A stretch of 15,672 bases of DNA from contig JAIWOM010000008.1 of assembly GCA_020216895.1 (NCBI GenBank), forward strand, positions 1 through 15,672, read 5' to 3'. The DNA is from Microcella sp. Lineage in GTDB: Bacteria; Actinomycetota; Actinomycetes; Actinomycetales; Microbacteriaceae. Both the position numbers and the translations under genes were made by a program. Below the pieces are notes generated by a model, which saw only the letters and a list, made by a program, of their open reading frames with translations, did not search any database and was not told the DNA's origin. Shown here piece after piece: positions 9,482-15,672 of the stretch. Numbering within the stretch: position 1 is the stretch's first letter; every line of letters begins with the position of its first letter.

Positions 9482-9808
9482 ATGACAGCGTCCCGCGTCT
9501 GCTCGCTCGGCGAGCTGAGCCCCGCGACCGCCCGCAAGGTCGTCGTCGACGGCAAGCCCGTCGCCGTCGTCATGGACTCCGCCGGGGCTGTGCACGCCCT
9601 CGGTGACACCTGCACCCACGGAGAGATCTCGCTCAGCGAGGGCTTCGTCGAGGACGACGCCATCGAGTGCTGGGCGCACGGCTCGAAGTTCGACCTCGGC
9701 AGCGGCAAGCCCCGCAACTTCCCGGCCTACGAGCCGGTGCCTGTCTACACCGTGACCATCGACGGCGACGACGTTCTCGTCGACGTCGACCAGACCATCG
9801 CCGGCTGA
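9482..9808 (+). CDS. Rieske [2Fe-2S] ferredoxin-like protein in the suf operon
   Basis: A 108-residue soluble protein made almost only of a Rieske domain. The two cluster-binding motifs are C44-T-H46 and C63-W-A-H66, 16 residues apart, the normal arrangement for a Rieske [2Fe-2S] centre with two Cys and two His ligands. Family hits usually carry names such as non-heme iron oxygenase ferredoxin subunit, but no oxygenase gene is nearby. The gene lies between sufD (1-base gap) and sufC (45 bp), so a role in the Suf machinery, for example electron supply, is inferred from context only. The ATG at 9482 has GGAGG nine bases upstream; the frame is open further upstream inside sufD, but that part is a shadow. 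Confidence 0.92.
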   Translation: MTASRVCSLGELSPATARKVVVDGKPVAVVMDSAGAVHALGDTCTHGEISLSEGFVEDDAIECWAHGSKFDLGSGKPRNFPAYEPVPVYTVTIDGDDVLVDVDQTIAG

Positions 9809-9853
9809 CCGCCGCGCCCGACTCCCACACGACACAGAGGACCAGCCAGAGCA

Positions 9854-10618
9854 ATGTCCACTCTTGAGATCCGCGATCTGCACGTCAGCATCGAGACCGA
9901 CCAGGGGGTCAAGCCGATCCTCCGCGGGGTCGACCTGACCATCAACTCGGGCGAGACGCACGCCATCATGGGCCCCAACGGTTCGGGCAAGTCGACCCTC
10001 GCCTACACGATCGCCGGCCACCCCCGGTACACCGTCGACAGCGGCACGATCACGCTCGACGGCGAGAACGTGCTCGAGATGAGCATCGACGAGCGCGCCC
10101 GCGCCGGCCTGTTCCTGGCCATGCAGTACCCGGTCGAGATCCCCGGCGTCACGGTGTCGAACTTCCTCCGCACCGCCAAGACCGCACTCGACGGCGAGGC
10201 CCCGCCGCTGCGCAGCTGGATCAAGGAGCTCAAGGGCTCGATGGAGGCGCTCCGCATGGACTCCTCCTTCGCCGAGCGCAACGTCAACGAGGGCTTCTCG
10301 GGCGGCGAGAAGAAGCGCCACGAGATCGTCCAGCTCGAGCTGCTCAAGCCGAAGATCGCCGTGCTCGACGAGACCGACTCTGGCCTCGACGTCGACGCGC
10401 TCAAGATCGTCTCGGAGGGCGTGAACCGCGTGAAGGAGAACACCGGGCTCGGTGTGCTGCTCATCACGCACTACACCCGCATCCTGCGATACATCCAGCC
10501 CGACTTCGTGCACGTCTTCGTCGACGGCCGCGTCGCCGAGGAGGGCGGCCCCGAGCTGGCAGAGCGCCTCGAGAACGAGGGCTACGACCGCTACCTGTCC
10601 GGGTCGACCGTAGGCTAG
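9854..10618 (+). CDS. sufC: Fe-S cluster assembly ATPase SufC
   Basis: ABC-type ATPase that drives conformational change in the SufBC2D complex; cytoplasmic, not a transporter. It has 254 residues with all ATPase motifs: Walker A GPNGSGKS at 40-47, Q-loop Q91 in MQYP, signature FSGGEKKR at 148-155, Walker B with LDETDSGLD at 171-179, and the switch histidine H206 in LITHYTR. The SufC-typical replacement of the usual LDEP by LDET is seen. It follows the Rieske gene by 45 bp and precedes the DUF59 gene by 4 bp. The ribosome binding site is modest (GAGGA about 12 bases upstream). Confidence 0.97.
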   Translation: MSTLEIRDLHVSIETDQGVKPILRGVDLTINSGETHAIMGPNGSGKSTLAYTIAGHPRYTVDSGTITLDGENVLEMSIDERARAGLFLAMQYPVEIPGVTVSNFLRTAKTALDGEAPPLRSWIKELKGSMEALRMDSSFAERNVNEGFSGGEKKRHEIVQLELLKPKIAVLDETDSGLDVDALKIVSEGVNRVKENTGLGVLLITHYTRILRYIQPDFVHVFVDGRVAEEGGPELAERLENEGYDRYLSGSTVG

Positions 10619-10622
10619 AGCC

Positions 10623-10952
10623 ATGCCCACCGCACTGGAACCGCAGCTCTTCGACAAGGTCGAGGAGGGGCTGAAGGACGTCGTGGACCCCGAGCTGGGG
10701 GTCAACATCGTCGACCTCGGCCTCGTCTACGACCTCGCCTGGGATGAGGAGAGCGACGCGCTCATCATCTCGATGACCCTCACCTCCGCGGGCTGCCCGC
10801 TGACGGACGTCATCGAGGAGTCGGTCGCGAACGCGCTCGACGGCATCGTCGAGCAGTTCCGCATCAACTGGGTGTGGATGCCCCCGTGGGGCCCCGAGCG
10901 CATCACCGACGACGGTCGCGACATGATGAGAGCTCTTGGTTTCTCCATCTGA
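10623..10952 (+). CDS. DUF59/MIP18 family Fe-S maturation factor (SufT-like)
   Basis: A 109-residue protein of the DUF59 (MIP18) family. It shows DPELGVNIVDLGLVYDL at residues 22-38 and TSAGCPLTD with the conserved C58 before proline, the usual core of this family. Relatives such as SufT help to deliver Fe-S clusters to target proteins. It is the last gene of the suf operon, starting 4 bp after sufC, and ends 8 bp before a strong hairpin. Names such as metal-sulfur cluster biosynthetic enzyme or PaaD-like are used for the same family; without paa genes nearby the Suf role is much more likely. Confidence 0.92.
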   Translation: MPTALEPQLFDKVEEGLKDVVDPELGVNIVDLGLVYDLAWDEESDALIISMTLTSAGCPLTDVIEESVANALDGIVEQFRINWVWMPPWGPERITDDGRDMMRALGFSI

Positions 10953-10960
10953 GTGAGCCA

Positions 10961-11002
10961 CGACGAAGGGCCCCGCCGGTCATCCGGCAGGGCCCTTCGT
11001 CG
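10961..11002. terminator. Bidirectional hairpin terminator between the suf operon and bioY
   Basis: A 19-base arm (10961-10979) pairs with 10984-11002 around a TCAT loop. On the plus strand 18 of 19 positions pair, with one C-A mismatch; on the minus strand that position becomes a U-G pair, so the whole stem closes. It starts 8 bp after the last suf gene and 11 bp after the bioY stop. No T-tract follows on either side, which is common in actinobacteria. Confidence 0.85.
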
Positions 11003-11013
11003 TTCCAGCTGCG

Positions 11014-11655
11014 TCAGTCGTGGCGCGGCGCGCGCTCGGCGGCGGCCCAGAGCGCGGGCAGCAGGGCCGCGGCGATCGCGGCCTTGATGACCCCGCCGAT
11101 GATGAACGGGTAGAAGCCGGAGATCAGCACCGACTGCGGGTCGTTCGGCAGGCCGAACTGGCCGAGCGCGACGGCGAGCCAGGGCAGGCCGAACGCGAAG
11201 ACGACCAGCGAGCCGCCGATGAAGGTGATGATGGGCTTGTACCAGCCGCGGTCCCACGAGCGCTCGGCGGCCCAGCCGACGATCGCGGCCGAGGCGATGA
11301 AGCCGATGATGTAACCGAAGCTCGGCGCGGTCAGGGCCGCGAGCCCGGTGAGGTGCGAGCCGTCATCCTGCGGCGCGAAGATCGGCAGGCCGGCGAGCCC
11401 GAGAACGGCGTACAGGGCGAGGGATGCGGCGCCGCGCGCGGCGCCGAGGCTCGCGCCGACCAGCAGCACCGCGAGGGTCTGGCCGGTGACGGGAACGGGC
11501 CAGAGCGGCACGGCGACCTGGGCGAGCACCGCTACGAGGGCGGTACCGGCGATGACGAGGGCGATGTCGCTTGCCCACGAGCGGGCGATGACCCGGTCGA
11601 CCAGCGTGATCCGGGCAGGCGCGGCGGGGGAGAGAGCGGTGGTGGCGTTCGACAC
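11014..11655 (-). CDS. bioY: BioY, biotin-binding S component of an ECF transporter
   Basis: Membrane protein that binds biotin and takes it up, alone or with the energising subunits BioM and BioN. It has 213 residues: a soluble N-terminal stretch of about 28 residues, then about six hydrophobic helices from residue 30 on. The family pattern is clear in VPLWPVPVTGQTLAVLLVGA (49-68), GAARGAASLALYAVLGLAGLP, GYIIGF and a C-terminal GFYPFIIGGVIKA. The GTG start at 11655 has GAGG ten bases upstream; an ATG a little further upstream is out of frame. No bioM, bioN or biotin synthesis genes are in the window, so the ATPase partner must be encoded elsewhere. It is divergent from the ABC-F gene. Confidence 0.93.
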   Translation of the reverse strand: MSNATTALSPAAPARITLVDRVIARSWASDIALVIAGTALVAVLAQVAVPLWPVPVTGQTLAVLLVGASLGAARGAASLALYAVLGLAGLPIFAPQDDGSHLTGLAALTAPSFGYIIGFIASAAIVGWAAERSWDRGWYKPIITFIGGSLVVFAFGLPWLAVALGQFGLPNDPQSVLISGFYPFIIGGVIKAAIAAALLPALWAAAERAPRHD

Positions 11656-11700
11656 GGCGGAGGTTCCTCTGCATGGGACGTCGGGTGCGGGGGACACGGC

Positions 11701-11707
11701 TAGACTA
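11701..11707. promoter_or_regulatory. Overlapping divergent -10 elements for bioY and the ABC-F gene
   Basis: TAGACT (11701-11706, plus) and TAGTCT (11707-11702, minus) share five base pairs. The first would give a leader of about 54 nt to the ABC-F gene, the second about 40 nt to bioY. If both work, RNA polymerase cannot use them at once. Neither has a clear -35. Confidence 0.4.
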
Positions 11708-11766
11708 TCGGGCTGGCCCCCGTCGCCCGGGGTCGTCGAATCCCACCAAAGAATCGGACGTTCACT

Positions 11767-13365
11767 GTGCTTGCCGTACACGACCTCGAGATCCGGGTCG
11801 GCGCGCGCCTCCTCATGGAGAACGTCAGCTTCCAGGTCGCCAAGGGCGACAAGATCGGCCTGGTCGGGCGCAACGGCGCCGGCAAGACGACCATGACCCG
11901 CGCCCTCGCCGGCGAAGGGCAGCCCACCGGCGGCACCATCACGCGCAGCGGCGAGATCGGCTACCTGCCGCAGGACCCGCGCGCCGGCGACCCGGAGCAG
12001 CTGGCCCGCACCCGCATCCTCGACGCCCGCGGACTCGGGCAGATCGTGCTCGACATGCAGCAGGCCACGGTCGACATGGGCAGCAGCGACCCGGCCGTCG
12101 CCGAGAAGGCGATGGCCCGCTACGGGCGGCTGACCGACCGCTTCCACGCGCTCGGCGGCTACGCGGCCGAGGCGGAAGCCGCCGCGATCGCGAGCAACCT
12201 GAGCCTTCCCGACCGCATCCTGAGCCAGCCGCTCAGCACGCTGTCGGGCGGCCAGCGCCGCCGCATCGAGCTGGCCCGCATCCTGTTCAGCGACGCCGAG
12301 ACGATGATCCTCGACGAGCCGACCAACCACCTCGACGCCGACTCCGTGGTCTGGCTCCGCGACTTCCTGAAGGCCTACCAGGGCGGCTTCATCGTGATCA
12401 GCCACGACGTGCAGCTCGTCGAGGAGACCGTCAACCGGGTCTTCTACCTCGACGCCAACCGGCAGGTCATCGACATCTACAACATGGGGTGGAAGAACTA
12501 CCTGCGGCAGCGCGAGGCCGATGAGGAGCGCCGCAAGAAGGAGCGCGCCAACGTCGAGAAAAAGGCGACCGCGCTGCAGCTTCAGGCCGCCCGATTCGGA
12601 GCGAAGGCCTCGAAGGCTGCCGCCGCGCACCAGATGGTCGCGCGTGCCGAGAAGATGCTCTCCGGTCTGGAGGAGGTGCGCGCGGTCGACCGGGTCGCGA
12701 AACTGCGGTTCCCCGAGCCCGCTCCCGTCGGCAAGACCCCGCTGCAGGCCCACAACCTGTCGAAGAGCTACGGCTCGCTCGAGATCTTCACGGCGGTCGA
12801 CCTCGCCGTCGATCGCGGCTCGCGCGTGGTCATCCTGGGCCTCAACGGTGCCGGCAAGACGACGCTGCTGCGGATCCTCGCCGGCGTCGACCAGCCCGAT
12901 ACCGGCATCATCGAGCCCGGGCACGGGCTGCGCATCGGCTATTACGCGCAGGAGCACGAGACGCTCGATGTGAAGCGCTCCGTGCTCGAGAACATGATGA
13001 GCGCGAGCGATGCCATCACCGAGCGGGAGGCGCGCAGCGTGCTCGGCTCGTTCCTGTTCATCGGCGAGGATGTGCAGAAGCCCGCGGGCGTGCTGTCCGG
13101 CGGCGAGAAGACGCGGCTCTCGCTCGCGACTCTCGTGGTCTCGAAGGCGAACCTGCTGCTGCTCGACGAGCCGACGAACAACCTCGACCCCGCGAGCCGG
13201 GCGGAGATCCTGGGCGCGCTCGCCAGCTACAGCGGCGCGGTGATCCTCGTCAGCCACGACGAGGGAGCTGTGGAGGCGCTCAACCCGGAACGCGTGCTGA
13301 TCATGCCCGACGGCGTCGAGGATCTCTGGACAGCCGACTACGCCGAGCTGATCTCGCTCGCCTGA
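11767..13365 (+). CDS. ABC-F family ATPase (ribosome-associated translation factor)
   Basis: Soluble protein of 532 residues with two ABC ATPase domains and no membrane part, the hallmark of the ABC-F family, whose members act in the ribosomal E site. Domain 1: Walker A GRNGAGKT at 34-41, LSGGQ at 159-163, Walker B ILDEPTNHLD at 181-190, H213. The linker (about 240-320) is highly charged and helical, as expected for the tRNA-contacting arm. Domain 2: GLNGAGKT at 358-365, LSGGE at 443-447, LLLLDEPTNNLD at 463-474, H497. The start is a GTG with a poor ribosome binding site. Both ATPase sites look intact. It is probably a housekeeping factor; antibiotic resistance cannot be judged from sequence and nothing nearby suggests it. 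The 3' end overlaps the SURF1 gene. Confidence 0.93.
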   Translation: MLAVHDLEIRVGARLLMENVSFQVAKGDKIGLVGRNGAGKTTMTRALAGEGQPTGGTITRSGEIGYLPQDPRAGDPEQLARTRILDARGLGQIVLDMQQATVDMGSSDPAVAEKAMARYGRLTDRFHALGGYAAEAEAAAIASNLSLPDRILSQPLSTLSGGQRRRIELARILFSDAETMILDEPTNHLDADSVVWLRDFLKAYQGGFIVISHDVQLVEETVNRVFYLDANRQVIDIYNMGWKNYLRQREADEERRKKERANVEKKATALQLQAARFGAKASKAAAAHQMVARAEKMLSGLEEVRAVDRVAKLRFPEPAPVGKTPLQAHNLSKSYGSLEIFTAVDLAVDRGSRVVILGLNGAGKTTLLRILAGVDQPDTGIIEPGHGLRIGYYAQEHETLDVKRSVLENMMSASDAITEREARSVLGSFLFIGEDVQKPAGVLSGGEKTRLSLATLVVSKANLLLLDEPTNNLDPASRAEILGALASYSGAVILVSHDEGAVEALNPERVLIMPDGVEDLWTADYAELISLA

Positions 13366-14216
13366 CGGCCCGCGCGGCTCTCGTCATCGGCGTCGAGCAG
13401 CGCGTCCTCGATCTCATCGTCGGTCGGCCCGGCCCCGCGCCGCCGCCGCGGGGCAGCGACCGGCTCACCGGTCTCCGCGGCGCGCAGGGCCCGGTGCTCG
13501 TGCCGGAGCGCCCAGCCGAAGCCGATGAAGCCGAGCAGCGCGAACAGGTACCACTGGAAGGTGTAGCTGAGGTGCGGACCCTCATCGGCGACGGGACGCA
13601 GAGCGGCGAGCGGCCGCTCGACCGGGGCCGGCTGCTCGCGGTCCAGCAGGCCGTAGGCGCCCTCGATGACCGATCCGCCGCTCACCCGCTCGGCGAGCTC
13701 AGGCAGGTGGATCGTCGCGATCTGCCCCTCCGGCGCGCCGCGCCCCGCGATCGTCGGCTCGCCCGGCTTCAGCCGCGCGATCACCTCGACGGGCCCCTCC
13801 GGGGGTGCAGGCACGGCGTCGGGGGAGTCCTGCTCATCGCCGGTCGGCACCCAGCCGCGGTTGACGATGAACACCGCGCCCGAGTCGAGCAGCAGCGGCG
13901 TCAGCACCTCGAACCCGGGGCGACCGCCGAACGGGCGGTTGCGCACCAGCAGCTGCTCATCGACCAGGTACTCGCCCTCGAGCACGACCGGGGCCCACTC
14001 GGCGGCGGGGTCGAGAGGCGCATCGCCCGGCAGCACCTCGGTGAGGGCGACCGGAGCGGCATCCCAGTTCTGCGCGACGACGCGGATCTCGGCGACGGCC
14101 TCGAGGCGGCGGGCCCACTGCCACTGCGCCAGCCCCACGCACACGACCGCGAACAGCGTCGTGAACGCCAGCCAGCCCAGCCAGCGCTTCGTCAGGGCCA
14201 GCGCGAGGATGCTCAC
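13338..14216 (-). CDS. SURF1 family cytochrome c oxidase assembly protein
   Basis: Membrane protein that helps insert heme A into subunit I of aa3-type cytochrome c oxidase. It has 292 residues with the family layout: an N-terminal helix at about 12-31 ending in GLAQWQWARR, a large external domain with LLVRNRPFGGRPGFEVLTPL (89-108) and VNRGW (118-122), then HLSYTFQWYLFALLGFIGFGW (215-235) starting the second helix. About 55 charged residues follow as a cytoplasmic tail (RRRR, then an acidic stretch). The start is GTG, 6 bp after the preceding small gene. The last 28 bp overlap the end of the ABC-F gene tail to tail. ctaA and ctaB lie about 7 kb away, which fits its role. Confidence 0.95.
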   Translation of the reverse strand: MSILALALTKRWLGWLAFTTLFAVVCVGLAQWQWARRLEAVAEIRVVAQNWDAAPVALTEVLPGDAPLDPAAEWAPVVLEGEYLVDEQLLVRNRPFGGRPGFEVLTPLLLDSGAVFIVNRGWVPTGDEQDSPDAVPAPPEGPVEVIARLKPGEPTIAGRGAPEGQIATIHLPELAERVSGGSVIEGAYGLLDREQPAPVERPLAALRPVADEGPHLSYTFQWYLFALLGFIGFGWALRHEHRALRAAETGEPVAAPRRRRGAGPTDDEIEDALLDADDESRAGRQASEISSA

Positions 14217-14222
14217 GGAGAG

Positions 14223-14465
14223 CTATTCTCCCCGATCGGGCACGCTCTCGACGACCACGCCCGCCGGGGTGATCGTCACCGGAAACCCGCGGGCGTCCAC
14301 GTAGTCGTAAAGGTAGTCACGATGCTCCTCGCAGGCGAGCCACACCTTGACCCGGTCAGGGGTGTGGATGCGGGGGTTGCGCCAGTTGACTGCCCAGGTC
14401 GCCTCCTGCTTGCAGCCGGCGCGCGAGCAGCGACGGCTGGTGATGGCCCCGGGCAGGTCGATCAC
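14223..14465 (-). CDS. Small Cys/His-rich protein, unknown function
   Basis: An 80-residue soluble protein that I recognise only as a conserved actinobacterial hypothetical. It has a C13-x4-C18 pair near the N-terminus and C45-x2-H48 in ACEEHRDYLYDY, a spacing that could bind one zinc ion. Between them lies a basic, aromatic part (TWAVNWRNPRIHTPDRVKVW); the C-terminus looks like beta strands with no membrane segment. The GTG start at 14465 has GGGAGG seven bases upstream and overlaps the stop of the DUF3099 gene as GTGA; upstream codons in the same frame read antisense-like sequence and are left out. SURF1 follows after 6 bp. A role in oxidase assembly is only a guess from context. Confidence 0.85.
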   Translation of the reverse strand: MIDLPGAITSRRCSRAGCKQEATWAVNWRNPRIHTPDRVKVWLACEEHRDYLYDYVDARGFPVTITPAGVVVESVPDRGE

Positions 14466-14740
14466 GCGCGGTCCTCCCGCACGGGCAGGAGCGCGCCGGG
14501 GCGCTCGACGGCGCGTCCGGCGGTGTTGACGACGGTGTTCGCGGCGACCACCGCAACGTACGGCAGCACCACCGCGCCGAAGGCGGGGATCAGCAGCCAC
14601 CAGCCGGGCGTGACGAAGCACGCCATGATGCACACCATGCGCACCGCCATGGCCACGGAGTACTTGACCATGCGGGCCTTGCGCTCCTCATCGGGCGAGG
14701 TGGGGAGGCTGGTGATCGCATTGGTCTGCGGCTTCGACAC
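14462..14740 (-). CDS. DUF3099 family small membrane protein
   Basis: A 92-residue protein with a polar N-terminus (about 24 residues) and two membrane helices at about 25-43 (RMVKYSVAMAVRMVCIMACF) and 48-69 (WLLIPAFGAVVLPYVAVVAA), followed by a short basic tail. This matches DUF3099, a family of actinobacterial membrane proteins of unknown function. The frame is open further upstream, but the GTG at 14740 is chosen because a -10 hexamer lies only 6 bases before it, so the transcript may begin at the start codon; there is no ribosome binding site. Its stop overlaps the start of the next gene by 4 bp. It is the first gene of the operon that ends with SURF1. Confidence 0.8.
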   Translation of the reverse strand: MSKPQTNAITSLPTSPDEERKARMVKYSVAMAVRMVCIMACFVTPGWWLLIPAFGAVVLPYVAVVAANTVVNTAGRAVERPGALLPVREDRA

Positions 14741-14746
14741 ACGGCG

Positions 14747-14752
14747 ATGGTA
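14747..14752 (-). promoter_or_regulatory. Putative -10 element for the DUF3099-SURF1 operon (leaderless)
   Basis: TACCAT on the minus strand is followed by six bases and then the GTG at 14740. This is the spacing seen in leaderless actinobacterial mRNAs, and no ribosome binding site is present. Confidence 0.55.
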
Positions 14753-14769
14753 GCCCCCGACGTTGCGCA

Positions 14770-14775
14770 TATGCT
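14770..14775 (+). promoter_or_regulatory. Putative -10 element for fabG
   Basis: TATGCT is followed by eight bases (GGGGAGCC) and then the ATG of fabG, so the mRNA may be leaderless or nearly so. Exactly 17 bp separate it from the -10 of the opposite operon. Confidence 0.5.
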
Positions 14776-14783
14776 GGGGAGCC

Positions 14784-15494
14784 ATGACCACCCAGCGCAC
14801 TGTTCTGATCACCGGCGGCAACCGCGGCATCGGCTACTCGATCGCCGAGGAGTTTCTCGCCCAGGGGCATCGGGTGGCCGTCACGGCCCGCTCGGGCTCG
14901 GGCCCGGCCGGCGCGCTCACCGTGATCGCCGACGTCACCGACGCCGATTCGCTCGATGCGGCCTTCACGACCGTCGAGGCCGAGCTGGGACCTGTCGAGG
15001 TGGTCGTGGCGAACGCCGGCATCACCCGCGACACCCTCCTGCTGCGCATGTCGGAGGAGGACTTCACGACCGTCATCGACACCAACCTCACCGGCGCCTT
15101 CCGCACCGTGAAGCGGGCGTCGAAGGGGATGCTCAAGGCCCGCTTCGGTCGGATCATCCTCATCTCCAGCGTGGTGGGGCTGTACGGCTCGGCCGGCCAG
15201 GTCAACTACAGCGCCTCGAAGTCGGCCCTCGTGGGTATGGCCCGCTCGCTCACGCGCGAGCTCGGCGGCCGCGGCATCACCGCGAACGTCGTGGCCCCGG
15301 GATTCATCGAAACCGACATGACCGCGGCGCTGCCGGAGGACCAGCAGAAGGCCTACCAGGAGGCGATCCCGGCCGGCCGCTTCGCGACCCCCACCGAGGT
15401 CGCTCGCGTGGTCGCCTGGCTCGCCGGCGACGATGCCGCCTACATCAGCGGGGCCGTGATCCCCGTCGACGGCGGCCTCGGCATGGGCCACTGA
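14784..15494 (+). CDS. fabG: 3-oxoacyl-ACP reductase-like short-chain dehydrogenase (FabG)
   Basis: NAD(P)H-dependent reductase of the short-chain dehydrogenase family; by similarity to FabG/MabA it reduces 3-oxoacyl-ACP in fatty acid elongation. It has 236 residues. The cofactor motif TGGNRGIG is at 10-17, with D50 and NAG at 77-79; the catalytic set is N101, S129 (ISSVVGLYG), Y142 and K146 (NYSASK). The end PVDGGLGMGH is typical of FabG. The ATG at 14784 is preferred over a TTG seven codons upstream because the homologous part begins right there. Related acetoacetyl-CoA reductases look much alike, so the exact substrate is not certain. It converges on serB. Confidence 0.9.
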   Translation: MTTQRTVLITGGNRGIGYSIAEEFLAQGHRVAVTARSGSGPAGALTVIADVTDADSLDAAFTTVEAELGPVEVVVANAGITRDTLLLRMSEEDFTTVIDTNLTGAFRTVKRASKGMLKARFGRIILISSVVGLYGSAGQVNYSASKSALVGMARSLTRELGGRGITANVVAPGFIETDMTAALPEDQQKAYQEAIPAGRFATPTEVARVVAWLAGDDAAYISGAVIPVDGGLGMGH

Positions 15495-15513
15495 CCCGGC
15501 CAAGAGCCCGCAG

Positions 15514-15672
<159 letters not shown>

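Noticed and set aside
7801..9717. A 638-codon open frame on the minus strand opposite sufB, sufD and the Rieske gene
   Set aside because: All three plus-strand genes show family motifs; the antisense protein has no recognisable domain and the composition of a GC shadow.
9212..10708. A 498-codon open frame opposite sufC and its neighbours
   Set aside because: Antisense to SufC with intact ATPase motifs; no domain seen.
11014..13257. A 747-codon open frame on the minus strand opposite most of the ABC-F gene
   Set aside because: Its last 213 codons are bioY, but the rest is antisense to the clear ABC-F gene and is rich in Asp, Arg, Gly and Ala, as expected for the complement of GC-rich codons.
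15495..15513. Terminator between fabG and serB
   Set aside because: The 19-bp gap shows no hairpin of useful length.

Overview
The window comes from the chromosome of a high-GC (about 70 % by eye) actinobacterium, most likely of the Microbacteriaceae. The reasons are the tkt-tal-pgi order, the neighbouring heme A and suf clusters, a DUF3099 gene, frequent GTG starts, and the general look of the proteins. It is a housekeeping region. Genes are tightly packed, no stretch over 300 bases lacks a gene, and I see no mobile element, CRISPR array, tRNA or rRNA.

Layout. (1) 1-4521, minus strand: transketolase, transaldolase and glucose-6-phosphate isomerase (cut by the left edge), an operon for the non-oxidative pentose phosphate pathway and its link to glycolysis. 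(2) 4706-6661: ctaB (+) and ctaA (-), convergent, which turn heme B into heme O and then heme A for aa3-type cytochrome oxidase. (3) 6880-10952, plus strand: sufB, sufD, a Rieske ferredoxin, sufC and a DUF59/SufT-like gene, an iron-sulfur cluster assembly operon. It ends at a strong bidirectional hairpin shared with bioY. (4) 11014-11655 (-): bioY, the biotin-binding subunit of an ECF transporter. (5) 11767-13365 (+): an ABC-F translation factor. (6) 13338-14740 (-): an operon of a DUF3099 membrane protein, an 80-residue Cys/His-rich protein and SURF1, a cytochrome oxidase assembly factor. (7) 14784-15494 (+): a FabG-type reductase. (8) 15514 to the right edge (-): the end of serB.

How the genes fit together: CtaB, CtaA and SURF1 all serve cytochrome c oxidase maturation, and the suf operon supplies Fe-S clusters, so much of the window concerns building respiratory metalloenzymes. 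The suf operon has no cysteine desulfurase (sufS), no sufU and no sufR here; these must lie elsewhere if present.

I found no clearly new system. The points most worth a second look are: a divergent promoter pair in the 43 bp between the DUF3099 gene and fabG, where both transcripts may be leaderless; the small Cys/His protein cotranscribed with SURF1; the Rieske gene inside the suf operon; and overlapping control regions between ctaA and sufB and between bioY and the ABC-F gene.
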